This document shows positions 10,064 through 22,353 of a stretch of DNA of 64,000 bases, piece by piece. How positions within the stretch are numbered: position 1 is the stretch's first letter; each line of letters begins with the position of its first letter. The position numbers and the translations under genes are program-made. The DNA comes from Psychrobacter sp. 28M-43 (GTDB taxonomy: Bacteria; Pseudomonadota; Gammaproteobacteria; Pseudomonadales; Moraxellaceae): contig NZ_CP061739.1 of the NCBI RefSeq assembly GCF_014770435.1, positions 1,302,001 through 1,366,000 on the forward strand, given 5' to 3'. Under the pieces are notes generated by a model. It worked only from the letters and a program-made list of their open reading frames with translations, was not told where the DNA came from and searched no databases.

Positions 10064-12538
10064 TTATTTATCTTGGTCACTAAGCTTATAAGCTAAGACA
10101 TAATCACCAATGGTTGTGCCAACTGAACCATGACCACCTGCGACCAATACGACCATTTGCTCACCTTTAGAGTTCAAGTAAGTCATTGGCGTGGCTTGAC
10201 CACCTGCTGGAATACGAACATTCCATAGTACGTCGCCATTTTTCAAGTCATAAGCTCGGAAGTTGTTTTCTGTCGCCGCTGACAAGAACGCGACGCCGCC
10301 TTTAGTGATGATAGGTCCACCGATACCAGGTACGCCCAGTTCCAGTTTGATAGGAATAGGAGACAAGTCTTGTACCGTACCATTTTTACGTTGATAAGCG
10401 ATATCACCTGTGGCTAAGTCAGCACCAGCGATCGTGCCCCATGGTGGCTGCTGACAAGGTACGCCTAATGGTGACAAGAAGGGGCCCAATTCTACTGCAT
10501 AATCTGCACCTTCATTGGCATTGACGCCTTGCTCGCCTTTATTGGTCTCTGCATCGCCCAACGTATCTCTAGGAATAAGTTTTGAGGTAAATGCCAAATA
10601 TGTTGGCATACCGAACATCACGCCATTCTCAGGATCGACTGCGATACCGCCCCAGTTAAAGGTACCGAAGTTACCAGGATAGACTAAGCTACCATTGGTT
10701 GATGGTGGGGTATAGCGACCATCATAGTTGAGCTGATTGAACTCAATACGGCACATCATTTGATCAACGAGACTGGCACCCCACATGTCTTTTTCAGTCA
10801 GTGGTTCAGGCTCAAAGCTCAAGCCAGAATAAGGCTGAGTTGGCGCTGCGTGCTCTCCCGCTATGAGATAGCCTTGCGGTGCAGGACGTTCTTTAATCGG
10901 TACAATAGGCTCACCCGTTGCGCGGTTCAAGACGTATACATCACCTTGTTTGGTTGGTACAACTAGCGCAGGCTGTACACCATCGGCCGTATCTAGATCA
11001 AGTAAGGTTGGCTGCGCAGGCGTGTCCATATCCCAAAGGTCATGATGGACAAACTGCTGAACCCAGCGTGCTTCACCAGTCTCGATATCTAATGCGACAA
11101 CAGACGTTGCATACTTTTCTTCAGCAGCATTTCGGTAGCTACCTAGCTGATCCGGTGTGCGGTTGCCCATAGGGAAGTACGCTAATCCAAGCTCTTCATC
11201 GGCAGTAGCGACTGACCATGAATTTGGTGAGCTGGTCTTGTAAGTTTGGGTTGGATCATTGACATCGAAAGGCGCTGTATTATCAGGATCGCCTGAGTCC
11301 CAGTTCCAAAGAAGCTCACCAGTATTGACATCATATGCACGGATCACACCAGAAGGCGAGTTGACGTCGTAATTGTCATTGACAGCACCAGCGACGATGA
11401 TGGTATCACCCGCGATGACTGGTGGTGACGTCGAGTAATAGTAACCTGCTTGATTGAACGGCATGTTGTGCATCAAGTCTAATGCACCATCATCCCCAAA
11501 GTCTTGGCAGCGTTGCCCAGTATTTGGATCAAGTGCATATAGTTTCGCATCAGAAGTTGGGATAAATATCTTGGCATCGCATTGCTTAGATGCGTTTTCA
11601 AAAGTATTGCCGGCAATTTTTTGTACTTGCACAGGACTGGTTGCTTGACCAGCATAATAAGACACACCGCGACAGGTTTGATGCTGGCGTTGTAAGTTTT
11701 CCTCTACTTGAGGATCAAACTTCCATAGTGTCTCACCAGAGTCGGCATCTAGCGCTAGTACCCAGTTATGAGGGGTACATAGGTATAAACCGTTGCCAAT
11801 CTTTAATGGTGTTGCTTGATAAGTGGTCTCACCGACATCGTTAGGCCCTTTGACATCACCTGTTTGGATTTGCCATGCTAGCTCTAGATCTTTGACGTTA
11901 TCAGTATTGATTTTATCGAGAGGCGAGTAGCGCTGACCATAATCAGTACGACCATACGCGCTCCATTCGCCATCTGGCGTTTGCTGACCGTTTGATAATG
12001 GGTCACCAAGGTTGGCTGACGTCTCATCTGAGCTGACGTTTTGCTCGTCATCATTTGCAGCAGTCAAGTCTAGCTCACCGAGTTTGTCAGTGGCATTGTT
12101 GGCTAGACTACCAAAAGAGAGCAGGGCACCTACGGCCACGCTTACGAGCAGACCCCAATAATATAGAGGGCTTTTCTTGGCAGTGTTTGTGGTTGGTGTG
12201 CTATTTGAAGCTACTTGAGTTTTAGGTCCACGCATTTTGTTGGATACCCATGGCAGTAGCATGAGTAAACCGAAGATGAGCGGGAAGCCAACTCGAGGTG
12301 CTAACGCCCACCAATAGAACCCAGATTCCCAAAGTGCCCAAGCCATGGTTGCTACGATAAATAGCGCATATAACCCGTAAGCACTCCAGTGTTTTTTGAA
12401 CAATAAAAAAGCTGTCGTTAGTATAATAACGCCAGCAATAAGGTAGTAAGAACTACCGCCTAAGGACAATAAATAAGCGCCGCCAATGAGTAGAGGGGCA
12501 GCAAAAATTGCCATAATGATCGCTACGAATTTTTCCAT
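10064..12538 (-). CDS. gcd: Membrane-bound PQQ-dependent glucose dehydrogenase
   Basis: A quinoprotein that oxidises glucose and other aldoses to lactones on the periplasmic side and passes electrons to ubiquinone. The protein is 824 aa (E. coli Gcd 796). Five hydrophobic helices fill roughly the first 150 residues, then a periplasmic eight-bladed propeller begins near GEWSAYGRTDYGQRYSPLDKINTDNV. Typical propeller repeats are visible, such as ALDADSGETLWKFD and YVLNRATGEPIVPI, and GMPTYLAF lies late in the protein. The ATG at 12538 follows AGGTG; an upstream in-frame start is not supported. PQQ biosynthesis genes are not in this window, so the cofactor must be made elsewhere or imported. A CysB-type regulator lies upstream on the same strand. 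Confidence 0.95.
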   Translation of the reverse strand: MEKFVAIIMAIFAAPLLIGGAYLLSLGGSSYYLIAGVIILTTAFLLFKKHWSAYGLYALFIVATMAWALWESGFYWWALAPRVGFPLIFGLLMLLPWVSNKMRGPKTQVASNSTPTTNTAKKSPLYYWGLLVSVAVGALLSFGSLANNATDKLGELDLTAANDDEQNVSSDETSANLGDPLSNGQQTPDGEWSAYGRTDYGQRYSPLDKINTDNVKDLELAWQIQTGDVKGPNDVGETTYQATPLKIGNGLYLCTPHNWVLALDADSGETLWKFDPQVEENLQRQHQTCRGVSYYAGQATSPVQVQKIAGNTFENASKQCDAKIFIPTSDAKLYALDPNTGQRCQDFGDDGALDLMHNMPFNQAGYYYSTSPPVIAGDTIIVAGAVNDNYDVNSPSGVIRAYDVNTGELLWNWDSGDPDNTAPFDVNDPTQTYKTSSPNSWSVATADEELGLAYFPMGNRTPDQLGSYRNAAEEKYATSVVALDIETGEARWVQQFVHHDLWDMDTPAQPTLLDLDTADGVQPALVVPTKQGDVYVLNRATGEPIVPIKERPAPQGYLIAGEHAAPTQPYSGLSFEPEPLTEKDMWGASLVDQMMCRIEFNQLNYDGRYTPPSTNGSLVYPGNFGTFNWGGIAVDPENGVMFGMPTYLAFTSKLIPRDTLGDAETNKGEQGVNANEGADYAVELGPFLSPLGVPCQQPPWGTIAGADLATGDIAYQRKNGTVQDLSPIPIKLELGVPGIGGPIITKGGVAFLSAATENNFRAYDLKNGDVLWNVRIPAGGQATPMTYLNSKGEQMVVLVAGGHGSVGTTIGDYVLAYKLSDQDK

Positions 12539-12742
12539 GAGCGGTATCACCTGTTTACAAAAGAGCAAGTTAATATGTATTGATATTTAGTCGTTAGTCA
12601 ATTTCATTCGACCAAATATCAATACAAGTGTGAATAATATATAAAAGAAACATTGAATAACGTTCTAGAATCTATTTTATCATCCACAGCTCAGTCTAGT
12701 AAGGGTGAGCAAGTCTGAGATACTTTATTTAACAAATGCTCA

Positions 12743-13672
12743 TTAATTTGCAAATTGCTTTTGGCATAGCTCCATGAACGCACGTCCATATTGACGGATT
12801 TCTGCATCATCACGTACCGCCATCCAGCTGGTAAAGCGGCCAAAATGATCGACGGGTATGGCAGTCAGGTTTTGATAATGGCTTGGCTCAAATGCCATTT
12901 CTGCGATGATACCAATACCTAGGCCCAGACCGACATAGGTGCTGATCACATCGGCATCAAGCGCCGCTAGTACGATATCTGGCTCCAGTCCTGCTTCATC
13001 AAACGTCTTGTCAATCGCGCCGCGTCCTGTAAAACCACCGTGATAGGTCACAATCGGATAGCTGGCAAGCGTGGGCAGATCAATAGACTCTTGGCTAGCC
13101 AGTTCGTGATCACTCGGTACAATAACGCGATGCGTCCAGTCATAGTAACGATAGCATCTAAGATAATTATTATGTAGCAGGGACTCAGTTGCGATACCGA
13201 TATCGGCTTGACCACGTATGACCATCTGAGCGATGGTCTCAGGATCTGCCTGTTGCAAAATCAAATTTACCTTAGGAAAACGATCTTTGAACTCTTTAAC
13301 CACTTGCGGCAGTACATAACGCGCTTGTGTGTGAGTGGTGGCAATCGTCAGCGTACCGATGTTAGGATTATTAAAATCTAAACTTAGGTTTTCAATGGTA
13401 CGAATTTCAGCAAAAATAGACTCGATATGCGGCATGAGCGCTGTGCCCATAGTGGTTAGTCCCGTCAGGCGTTTGCCTTGACGCACAAATACTTCCGTTT
13501 TTAATTGGTTTTCTAGCGCAGCAATATGCTTTGATAAGCTTGATTGACTGGTATGTAGCACGGTCGCCGCTTGGCTTAAGTTATAACCGTTAATCACCGT
13601 ATGCCATACTGTTTCTAGCTGTTTAAGCTGAATCTGCAAATGCCGTTGGTTGACCACTACGTCGATTGCCAT
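12743..13672 (-). CDS. LysR-type regulator of the CysB/Cbl group
   Basis: A transcription factor of 309 aa. The winged-helix DNA-binding domain is at about residues 15-75 (SQAATVLHTSQSSLSKHIAALENQL) and a periplasmic-binding-protein-like effector domain follows. The stretches IATTHTQARY, YPIVTYHGGFTGR and DADVISTYVGLGLGIGIIAEMA are CysB/Cbl hallmarks that contact N-acetylserine, sulfate or APS in known members. It could be the main cysteine regulator or a Cbl-like paralogue; context does not decide, since the neighbours are gcd and katG rather than sulfur genes. The extra 14 residues before the helix-turn-helix are unusual for LysR proteins. Confidence 0.9.
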   Translation of the reverse strand: MAIDVVVNQRHLQIQLKQLETVWHTVINGYNLSQAATVLHTSQSSLSKHIAALENQLKTEVFVRQGKRLTGLTTMGTALMPHIESIFAEIRTIENLSLDFNNPNIGTLTIATTHTQARYVLPQVVKEFKDRFPKVNLILQQADPETIAQMVIRGQADIGIATESLLHNNYLRCYRYYDWTHRVIVPSDHELASQESIDLPTLASYPIVTYHGGFTGRGAIDKTFDEAGLEPDIVLAALDADVISTYVGLGLGIGIIAEMAFEPSHYQNLTAIPVDHFGRFTSWMAVRDDAEIRQYGRAFMELCQKQFAN

Positions 13673-14052
13673 AACTTAATCCTATTGTATAAATATACAA
13701 ACCTCGTCTGTATATGAAAGTAAAAATGTCTGAACATACAGTAATAAAGTAGTGTAAAACAAAGCTATTATTCTTGTATATAATAAATAGCTATCAATTT
13801 ATGATAATTATGAATATAGAATTTGTATTTTGCAATGCTAAAAAATTATTTGTTCAGTAAATGCTGTGTAGCCAGTGAATGCTTTTTTATTCAGTGAGGT
13901 AACTTGACCTAATAATTCATAAAGAACGGTTATGATTGAGCATAAAAAATTAATCATAAAAAAACAGCTACCTTCTAAAAGATAGCTGTTCGTTAGTTAT
14001 AAAGTCATTTATTACTGTTAATTACTTGATACTTATCAACTTCAAACTTGGT
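13673..14052. other. Intergenic region, katG to cysB-like gene
   Basis: 380 bp, strongly AT-rich. It contains the katG terminator (13958-13992) and presumably the promoter of the CysB-like gene. I see no clear operator or open frame. Confidence 0.6.
13958..13992 (-). terminator. Rho-independent terminator after katG
   Basis: On the minus strand AACAGCTATCTTTTAGAAGGTAGCTGTT forms a hairpin and is followed by seven T. It separates katG from the downstream regulator. Confidence 0.88.
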
Positions 14053-17020
<2,968 letters not shown>

Positions 17021-18937
17021 ATGTCTGCTGTCAAATCTGTACCGCCCAATCAACCAATTGCCAAAAAGTCATGGGGCGAGGCTACAAAAGCTTATCTCGA
17101 TCCTCGTGTCATTATTATGCTGTTTTTGGGGTTCTCAGCGGGTATACCTATTCTGCTGATTTTCTCAAGTCTATCGCTATGGCTGAGAGAAGCAGGCATT
17201 GATCGTAGTGTTGTCACTATGTTCAGCTGGGCGGCATTGGGATATTCGTTCAAGTTTATTTGGGCGCCATTGATTGATGCGCTTCCTGTGCCGTTTTTGA
17301 CCAAGTGGCTAGGGCGGCGGCGTAGTTGGATGGTGGTATCACAGCTGCTTATCGTGCTGGCAATCTTGTTGATGGCAAGGGTAAATCCTGTTAGCGAAGA
17401 TGTCTTGGTTTATATGGCAGGCGCGGCCGTGTTGCTTGGGTTCTCTTCTGCGACGCAAGATATCGTAATTGATGCGTACCGTATTGAGCTTGCACCGCCG
17501 TCTATGCAGTCTATTCTGTCCTCTATCTATGTGTCAGGCTATCGTATCGGTATGATTGTCGCAGGGGCGGGCGCGTTATATTTGGCTGATTATTTCGGCT
17601 CAAATGAGACGTTTTATAGTTATGAGGCATGGCGTAATACTTACTACATCATGGCAGGGGTCATGACATTAGGGGTATTAACGACGTTTGCCAGTTACGA
17701 GCCAACCGCTGAAACTTTACAAAGTAAAAAGCAAAAGGGTAATTTAAAAATATTCCTTATTTATTCTGCTTTACTGCTCATACCAGGTCTTCTTTTTGGT
17801 GTTATCTACCTGATCAATGCTTTGATTAACACAGTATTTGATAGCACATTGGCCTTGATACCATTAATAGCGATGCCGGCTATTAAATTTTACTTTTTAG
17901 CATTGGTCGCGTGCGCACCGTTGTTACTGCTGTACTTCATTATCAATCAACCAAAAATTATTAACAAAGCCCCGTTGGTCGCTGAAACTCGCGAAGATTA
18001 TGTCAGACTGGTAGCATTGTTTGTGTTTTCAGTGATTGCCTTTATCGCAGCTTATATACTGATGGGACAGGTCCTGCCAGAATTTGAAGGCGCGTTTTCT
18101 AGCTTCTTTGTAGAAACCTTGCACTTGCTAGTGAGTTTAGGCGCAGCGATGGCAGCAGGTTATACCCTGGTACAAGTAGGACTGGTGAAAAAAGAAGTGG
18201 CCATGGCAACATGGATCGAGCCTGTCTTAGACTTTTTCCGACGTTATGGCAAAAAAGCCTTGCTACTATTAGCCTTGATTGGTCTATACCGTATCTCGGA
18301 TATCGTCGCAGGCGTGATATCAAACGTTTTTTATCAAGACATGGGCTTTAGCAAAACCGATATCGCCAATGCCGTAAAACTGGTCGGTGTGATTATGGCA
18401 ATTGCAGGCGGTTTCTTGGGCGGGATTTTGGCTCAGCGTTTCCGTATCATGCATGCCATGATGATTGGTGCGATTTTAGCGTGTGCGACTAACCTGTTGT
18501 TTGTAGTATTAACATACAACCCAGGTAGCCTGCCAATCATGTATATGGCAGTGATATTTGATAACTTGGCTGCGGGCCTTGCGAGCGCTGTATTTATTGC
18601 TTTCTTATCAGCACTGACCTCGATTCGCTTTACTGCTGTACAGTATGCGATTTTTTCCTCATTGATGACCCTGATACCAAAAGTGATGGGTGGTTATTCT
18701 GGTGCTATCGTCGATAATATGGGTTATCCGTTTTTCTTTATCTTTACCTTTGCTATTGGTATTCCAATTCTGGCACTGATTTACTTTGTCGATAGACATA
18801 TTGTCATTGGTGATAACGATGATATCTATGGCGATGACAATAATGATGGCAGCGGTGGCAATGGGGTAGGTGAAAAACTAAGCAAAACCAACCCTAACCT
18901 GACCGATACCAAAGAGCCACCACGCGCATCAGAGTAG
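17021..18937 (+). CDS. ampG: AmpG muropeptide permease (MFS)
   Basis: An inner-membrane importer of GlcNAc-anhydroMurNAc peptides for cell-wall recycling, which in many bacteria also feeds AmpC induction. The start YLDPRVIIMLFLGFSAGIPI, the RREAGID-like loop (LREAGIDRS) and FKFIWAPLIDALP identify AmpG. At 638 aa it is longer than E. coli AmpG (491), nearer the long Pseudomonas/Acinetobacter form with extra membrane segments in the middle (about residues 240-390). The C-terminal 45 residues are a polar Asp/Asn/Gly-rich tail (GDNDDIYGDDNNDGSGG). prmC starts 50 bp downstream, so the two are probably cotranscribed. Confidence 0.93.
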   Translation: MSAVKSVPPNQPIAKKSWGEATKAYLDPRVIIMLFLGFSAGIPILLIFSSLSLWLREAGIDRSVVTMFSWAALGYSFKFIWAPLIDALPVPFLTKWLGRRRSWMVVSQLLIVLAILLMARVNPVSEDVLVYMAGAAVLLGFSSATQDIVIDAYRIELAPPSMQSILSSIYVSGYRIGMIVAGAGALYLADYFGSNETFYSYEAWRNTYYIMAGVMTLGVLTTFASYEPTAETLQSKKQKGNLKIFLIYSALLLIPGLLFGVIYLINALINTVFDSTLALIPLIAMPAIKFYFLALVACAPLLLLYFIINQPKIINKAPLVAETREDYVRLVALFVFSVIAFIAAYILMGQVLPEFEGAFSSFFVETLHLLVSLGAAMAAGYTLVQVGLVKKEVAMATWIEPVLDFFRRYGKKALLLLALIGLYRISDIVAGVISNVFYQDMGFSKTDIANAVKLVGVIMAIAGGFLGGILAQRFRIMHAMMIGAILACATNLLFVVLTYNPGSLPIMYMAVIFDNLAAGLASAVFIAFLSALTSIRFTAVQYAIFSSLMTLIPKVMGGYSGAIVDNMGYPFFFIFTFAIGIPILALIYFVDRHIVIGDNDDIYGDDNNDGSGGNGVGEKLSKTNPNLTDTKEPPRASE

Positions 18938-18987
18938 GCTAAGGAGTATTTTACCTTTATACATTCACTGTTTTTTAAGAGCTATCT

Positions 18988-19860
18988 ATGACCATATCGA
19001 CCATTCGTCAAATCAAGCAGCAGATTCAACAACTAACGAATGGTGATACTGATAATCAGCTACCGTCGTTTTGGCTGACGGACTGGTTGTTGTATGTCAT
19101 TGATAAGCCTGCGATAACGTTGATGACTGACGAAGATTATCAGCTAACTGATAGTGAGATTGCACTTTTCAACGATGGTGTGAATAAGATGCAGCAAGGC
19201 ATACCGCTTGCGTACCTGACTGGACAGCAGGAGTTTTGGTCGCTTAAGTTTAGGGTGAACGAGCATACCTTGATTCCTAGGCCTGATACCGAGGTATTGG
19301 TCGAGCAGGTATTGAACTGGATAAACGCTCAGCCAGCGCAACTTAGTAATAAGCGATTGTTGGATTTGGGGACAGGGTCAGGTTGTATCGCTATTAGTCT
19401 TGCCCATGAATTAAAACACGCTAATTGGCAAGTCGTGGCGGTTGATTTATCGTCAGAGGCGCTTAAAGTTGCTCAGTACAATGCCATGAGCAATAATGTT
19501 GCCAATGTTGAGTTTGTTCAAAGCAGTTGGTATCAAGCGCTACCTACTAACGATGAGCATCAGTTTGATGTAATCGTCTCCAACCCTCCTTATATTGACG
19601 AGACAGACGAGCATTTGGCGGGTCTAATAGCTGAACCGATTAGTGCGCTCAGTGCACCCAATCAGGGTTTGGCTGATATCGAACATATCGCCCAGCAGGC
19701 AACGACATACCTATGCACAGGTGGGCTATTGGCAATCGAACATGGCTATGATCAAGGTGATGCTGTGCGCAAGTTATTTTTGGATAATGGTTTTGAGTTA
19801 GTGCATACCGTAAAAGATTACGGTGGTAATGATCGCGTCACGCTAGGGCAAGTCAAATAG
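18988..19860 (+). CDS. prmC: Release factor glutamine methyltransferase
   Basis: PrmC (HemK) methylates the Gln of the GGQ motif in release factors RF1 and RF2, using SAM. The protein is 290 aa. The N-terminal helical RF-recognition domain is followed by FRVNEHTLIPRPDTEVLVE, the SAM-binding LDLGTGSGCIAISLA and the catalytic NPPY (SNPPYIDETDEHL). In many bacteria prmC follows prfA, but here it lies between ampG and a MoeB-like gene, with 50-bp and 41-bp gaps suggesting a three-gene operon. Confidence 0.97.
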   Translation: MTISTIRQIKQQIQQLTNGDTDNQLPSFWLTDWLLYVIDKPAITLMTDEDYQLTDSEIALFNDGVNKMQQGIPLAYLTGQQEFWSLKFRVNEHTLIPRPDTEVLVEQVLNWINAQPAQLSNKRLLDLGTGSGCIAISLAHELKHANWQVVAVDLSSEALKVAQYNAMSNNVANVEFVQSSWYQALPTNDEHQFDVIVSNPPYIDETDEHLAGLIAEPISALSAPNQGLADIEHIAQQATTYLCTGGLLAIEHGYDQGDAVRKLFLDNGFELVHTVKDYGGNDRVTLGQVK

Positions 19861-19901
19861 ATGGTTTTTCGAGAGTAGATTTCTTTGATTATAGGTTGTA
19901 G

Positions 19902-20711
19902 ATGAATATGGTAGAAGAGATGGTACAGCTATCAGATGACGAGCTGCTCCGTTATGCTCGGCAAGTATTATTAGACGGTTGGGATATGGATGCTCAGCTG
20001 CGACTAAAGACAGCACGTGTGGTCGTAATAGGGGCAGGCGGCCTTGGCTGTCCTGCGTCTGAGACATTGGTACGTGCTGGAGTGGGTCATGTCCATCTGA
20101 TTGATGATGACGAGATTGAGGCGAGCAATCTACAACGGCAAACGCTGTTTTTGCCAGAAGATATTGGTCAGTCTAAAGCACTGACCGCAGTGCACATGTT
20201 AGAGCGCATCAATCCCTTGATAAAGGCTCGCGGCACAGTCGCACGATTAGATGAAGACAACGCTTATGAATTGCTCGATATGGCAGCAGGCAAGCCTGAC
20301 TTACTCTTAGACTGTACGGATAATTTTGCCACGCGCGACATCATCAATCGTATTAGTGTACGCTATCAGATTCCTCTATTGTCTGCGTCGGCAATTGCGA
20401 TGCAAGGGCAGTTAGCACTGTTCGAACCTCAGCTCGAAACTGGTTGTTATCACTGCGTGTTCGGCTCCGTGGTGCTCGACGCAGCCGCTGACGAACGTAC
20501 GTGTGCCAATTCAGGAGTGCTTGCCAGTACCACCGCCGTAATGGGTAACCTACAAGCCAATGCTGCGTTGCAGTATTTAGGATTAACCAAAAATCCACTG
20601 ACAAACAAGCTGCTCATATGGGATGGTAGTCAGATGCAGCAGCGGCTAATGGGCTATCGAAAAGACCCACAGTGTCCTGTCTGTAGCAGTCCTATAGTCA
20701 ATCCTCTATAA
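19902..20711 (+). CDS. MoeB/ThiF/HesA-family adenylyltransferase
   Basis: An E1-like enzyme that adenylates the C-terminus of a small sulfur-carrier protein (MoaD or ThiS type). The protein is 269 aa, with no C-terminal rhodanese domain. The nucleotide site VVVIGAGGLGCPASETLVRAGVG is at about residues 38-60, DDDEIEASNLQRQ follows, and the zinc-binding pairs CYHC and CPVC are intact. A conserved Cys lies in the crossover loop ERTCANSGVL. Sequence alone does not separate MoeB from ThiF, and no molybdopterin or thiamin genes are adjacent; the neighbours are prmC upstream and an ABC1 kinase downstream. Confidence 0.92.
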   Translation: MNMVEEMVQLSDDELLRYARQVLLDGWDMDAQLRLKTARVVVIGAGGLGCPASETLVRAGVGHVHLIDDDEIEASNLQRQTLFLPEDIGQSKALTAVHMLERINPLIKARGTVARLDEDNAYELLDMAAGKPDLLLDCTDNFATRDIINRISVRYQIPLLSASAIAMQGQLALFEPQLETGCYHCVFGSVVLDAAADERTCANSGVLASTTAVMGNLQANAALQYLGLTKNPLTNKLLIWDGSQMQQRLMGYRKDPQCPVCSSPIVNPL

Positions 20712-20881
20712 ATTGGATACGGTGTCAGGCTGGCTTAGTCTACGACTGGTAGTACTTTCACTCGCCTTTCTTGTATCCAAATTATATTGAACCGACTATA
20801 ACTGAGTAATCTGATTTTAACGTATTTTTATATTGTATTGCCTATCTTCAAACATCCTTCTTATTACCATAGTTGTTTTTT

Positions 20882-22225
20882 ATGAAAATTCATCGTCCGC
20901 ATTTATTAAAGCATACTTTTAATGTCGTTAATCGTGTTCGCCAAACAGCGAGTGTGGCAGGTCTGTCTGCGCTAAGAGTGGCAAAAGGTGAGAAACCTGA
21001 CGCGATGCTACTCAAAGAAACCTTTGAGCAGCTAGGCACGACTTATATCAAAATCGGTCAGTTCATCGCCAGTACGCCGTCATTGTTTCCACGTGATTAT
21101 GTTAAGGCTTTCCAGAGCTGCTTGGATCAAACCACGCCATTGTCTTATGCTTATATCGAGCAAGTGCTAAAAGAAGAGCTGGCGAATGATGGCATGACGC
21201 TTGATGATACGTTTGCGCATATTGACTCAGAGCCATTAGCCTCGGCTTCTATCGCTCAAGTGCATGCAGCTCGTCTGCACAATGGCGATGAAGTAGTGCT
21301 AAAGGTACAAAAGCCTGGCGTCGAGACCATCATGCAGACTGACTTGGGTGTATTACATGGCGTAACTAAGCTACTTGAAATACTAATGCCATCGATGAAG
21401 TTTGCGAGTATTGCACCAATTATCGATGAGATTCGCCTGCGTATGCTTGCCGAGACGGACTTTATCGCCGAAGCACAGAATATCCGCGATTTTCAACAGT
21501 TCTTGGCGGTATCAGGAAATACTCGTGTCGTTGCACCAACTGTCTATGAAGAGCTGACTACTAAGCGTGTACTAACGATGAGCCGTCTATATGGCGTCTC
21601 TATGGTCGATGAGTCGCTCATGCGCCAATACTGCGCTGATCCTGCTCAAGTCATGGCAGATACGTTAAACACATGGTTCGCTAGTCTCATGCTGTGCAAT
21701 AGTTTCCATGCTGATCTGCATGCGGGCAATTTGATGCTATTGACTGATGGCCGTATTGGCTTTTTGGATTTTGGTATCGTCGGCAAGCTAAAAGCTGAGA
21801 GCTGGCGTGCGTGCATGGGCATGATGCAAGCCATGCAAGACAGTGACTATCAAGCAATGGCACGTCATATGATTAATATGGAAATGACACATGGTGGCAA
21901 TAAAGTTGATGTGACTGCACTGGGGAATGACTTGCAGCGTATGATGACAACCATCATGGCAGAAGACAAAACCTTTACCAGTGGTGTACCGTTTAATAGT
22001 AAAGAGCAAGCCGATGAGCTTAATAAAATGATGCTTGAGATTGTTGAGGTTGGTAAACGTCATGGCATCCATTTCCCACGCGACTTTGCTCTATTGACCA
22101 AACAGATGTTGTATTTTGATCGGTTTATGCGTACGCTAGCTCCAGATATGGATATGTTTAGCGATCAGCGGGTACAAATGCTAGGGCAGGATACAGTAGA
22201 GACGCCAACGTTAGATGTATCATAG
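20882..22225 (+). CDS. ABC1/UbiB-family atypical kinase
   Basis: A 447-aa protein of the AarF/ABC1/UbiB family, whose members have a kinase-like fold and support ubiquinone or lipid metabolism. Family motifs in order: the KxGQ region TYIKIGQFIASTPSLFP, the Ala-rich SASIAQVHAA, VVLKVQKPG, ETDFIAEAQNI, and the catalytic HADLHAGNLML with the metal-binding LDFGIVG. It lacks the C-terminal membrane pair of true UbiB and is about 100 residues shorter, so it is probably a UbiB paralogue rather than the ubi-operon enzyme. I chose the ATG at 20882 over a TTG three codons upstream. Confidence 0.88.
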   Translation: MKIHRPHLLKHTFNVVNRVRQTASVAGLSALRVAKGEKPDAMLLKETFEQLGTTYIKIGQFIASTPSLFPRDYVKAFQSCLDQTTPLSYAYIEQVLKEELANDGMTLDDTFAHIDSEPLASASIAQVHAARLHNGDEVVLKVQKPGVETIMQTDLGVLHGVTKLLEILMPSMKFASIAPIIDEIRLRMLAETDFIAEAQNIRDFQQFLAVSGNTRVVAPTVYEELTTKRVLTMSRLYGVSMVDESLMRQYCADPAQVMADTLNTWFASLMLCNSFHADLHAGNLMLLTDGRIGFLDFGIVGKLKAESWRACMGMMQAMQDSDYQAMARHMINMEMTHGGNKVDVTALGNDLQRMMTTIMAEDKTFTSGVPFNSKEQADELNKMMLEIVEVGKRHGIHFPRDFALLTKQMLYFDRFMRTLAPDMDMFSDQRVQMLGQDTVETPTLDVS

Positions 22226-22353
22226 TTTTCGCTAATAACTTTATGCTGGCCTAATACATCTGATAACTTCTCTATTTCTGCGTTTATTTATTACTGCTTT
22301 TGACTGTCTAACACAAAGGATTGTGTGCTAATTGCCACAAAAATGGCGCTGTC

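Noticed and set aside
20711..20783. Inverted TTGGATAC/GTATCCAA repeat after the MoeB-like gene as a terminator or riboswitch
   Set aside because: The arms are 8 bp, about 52 bp apart and followed by no T-run; I see no known RNA motif.
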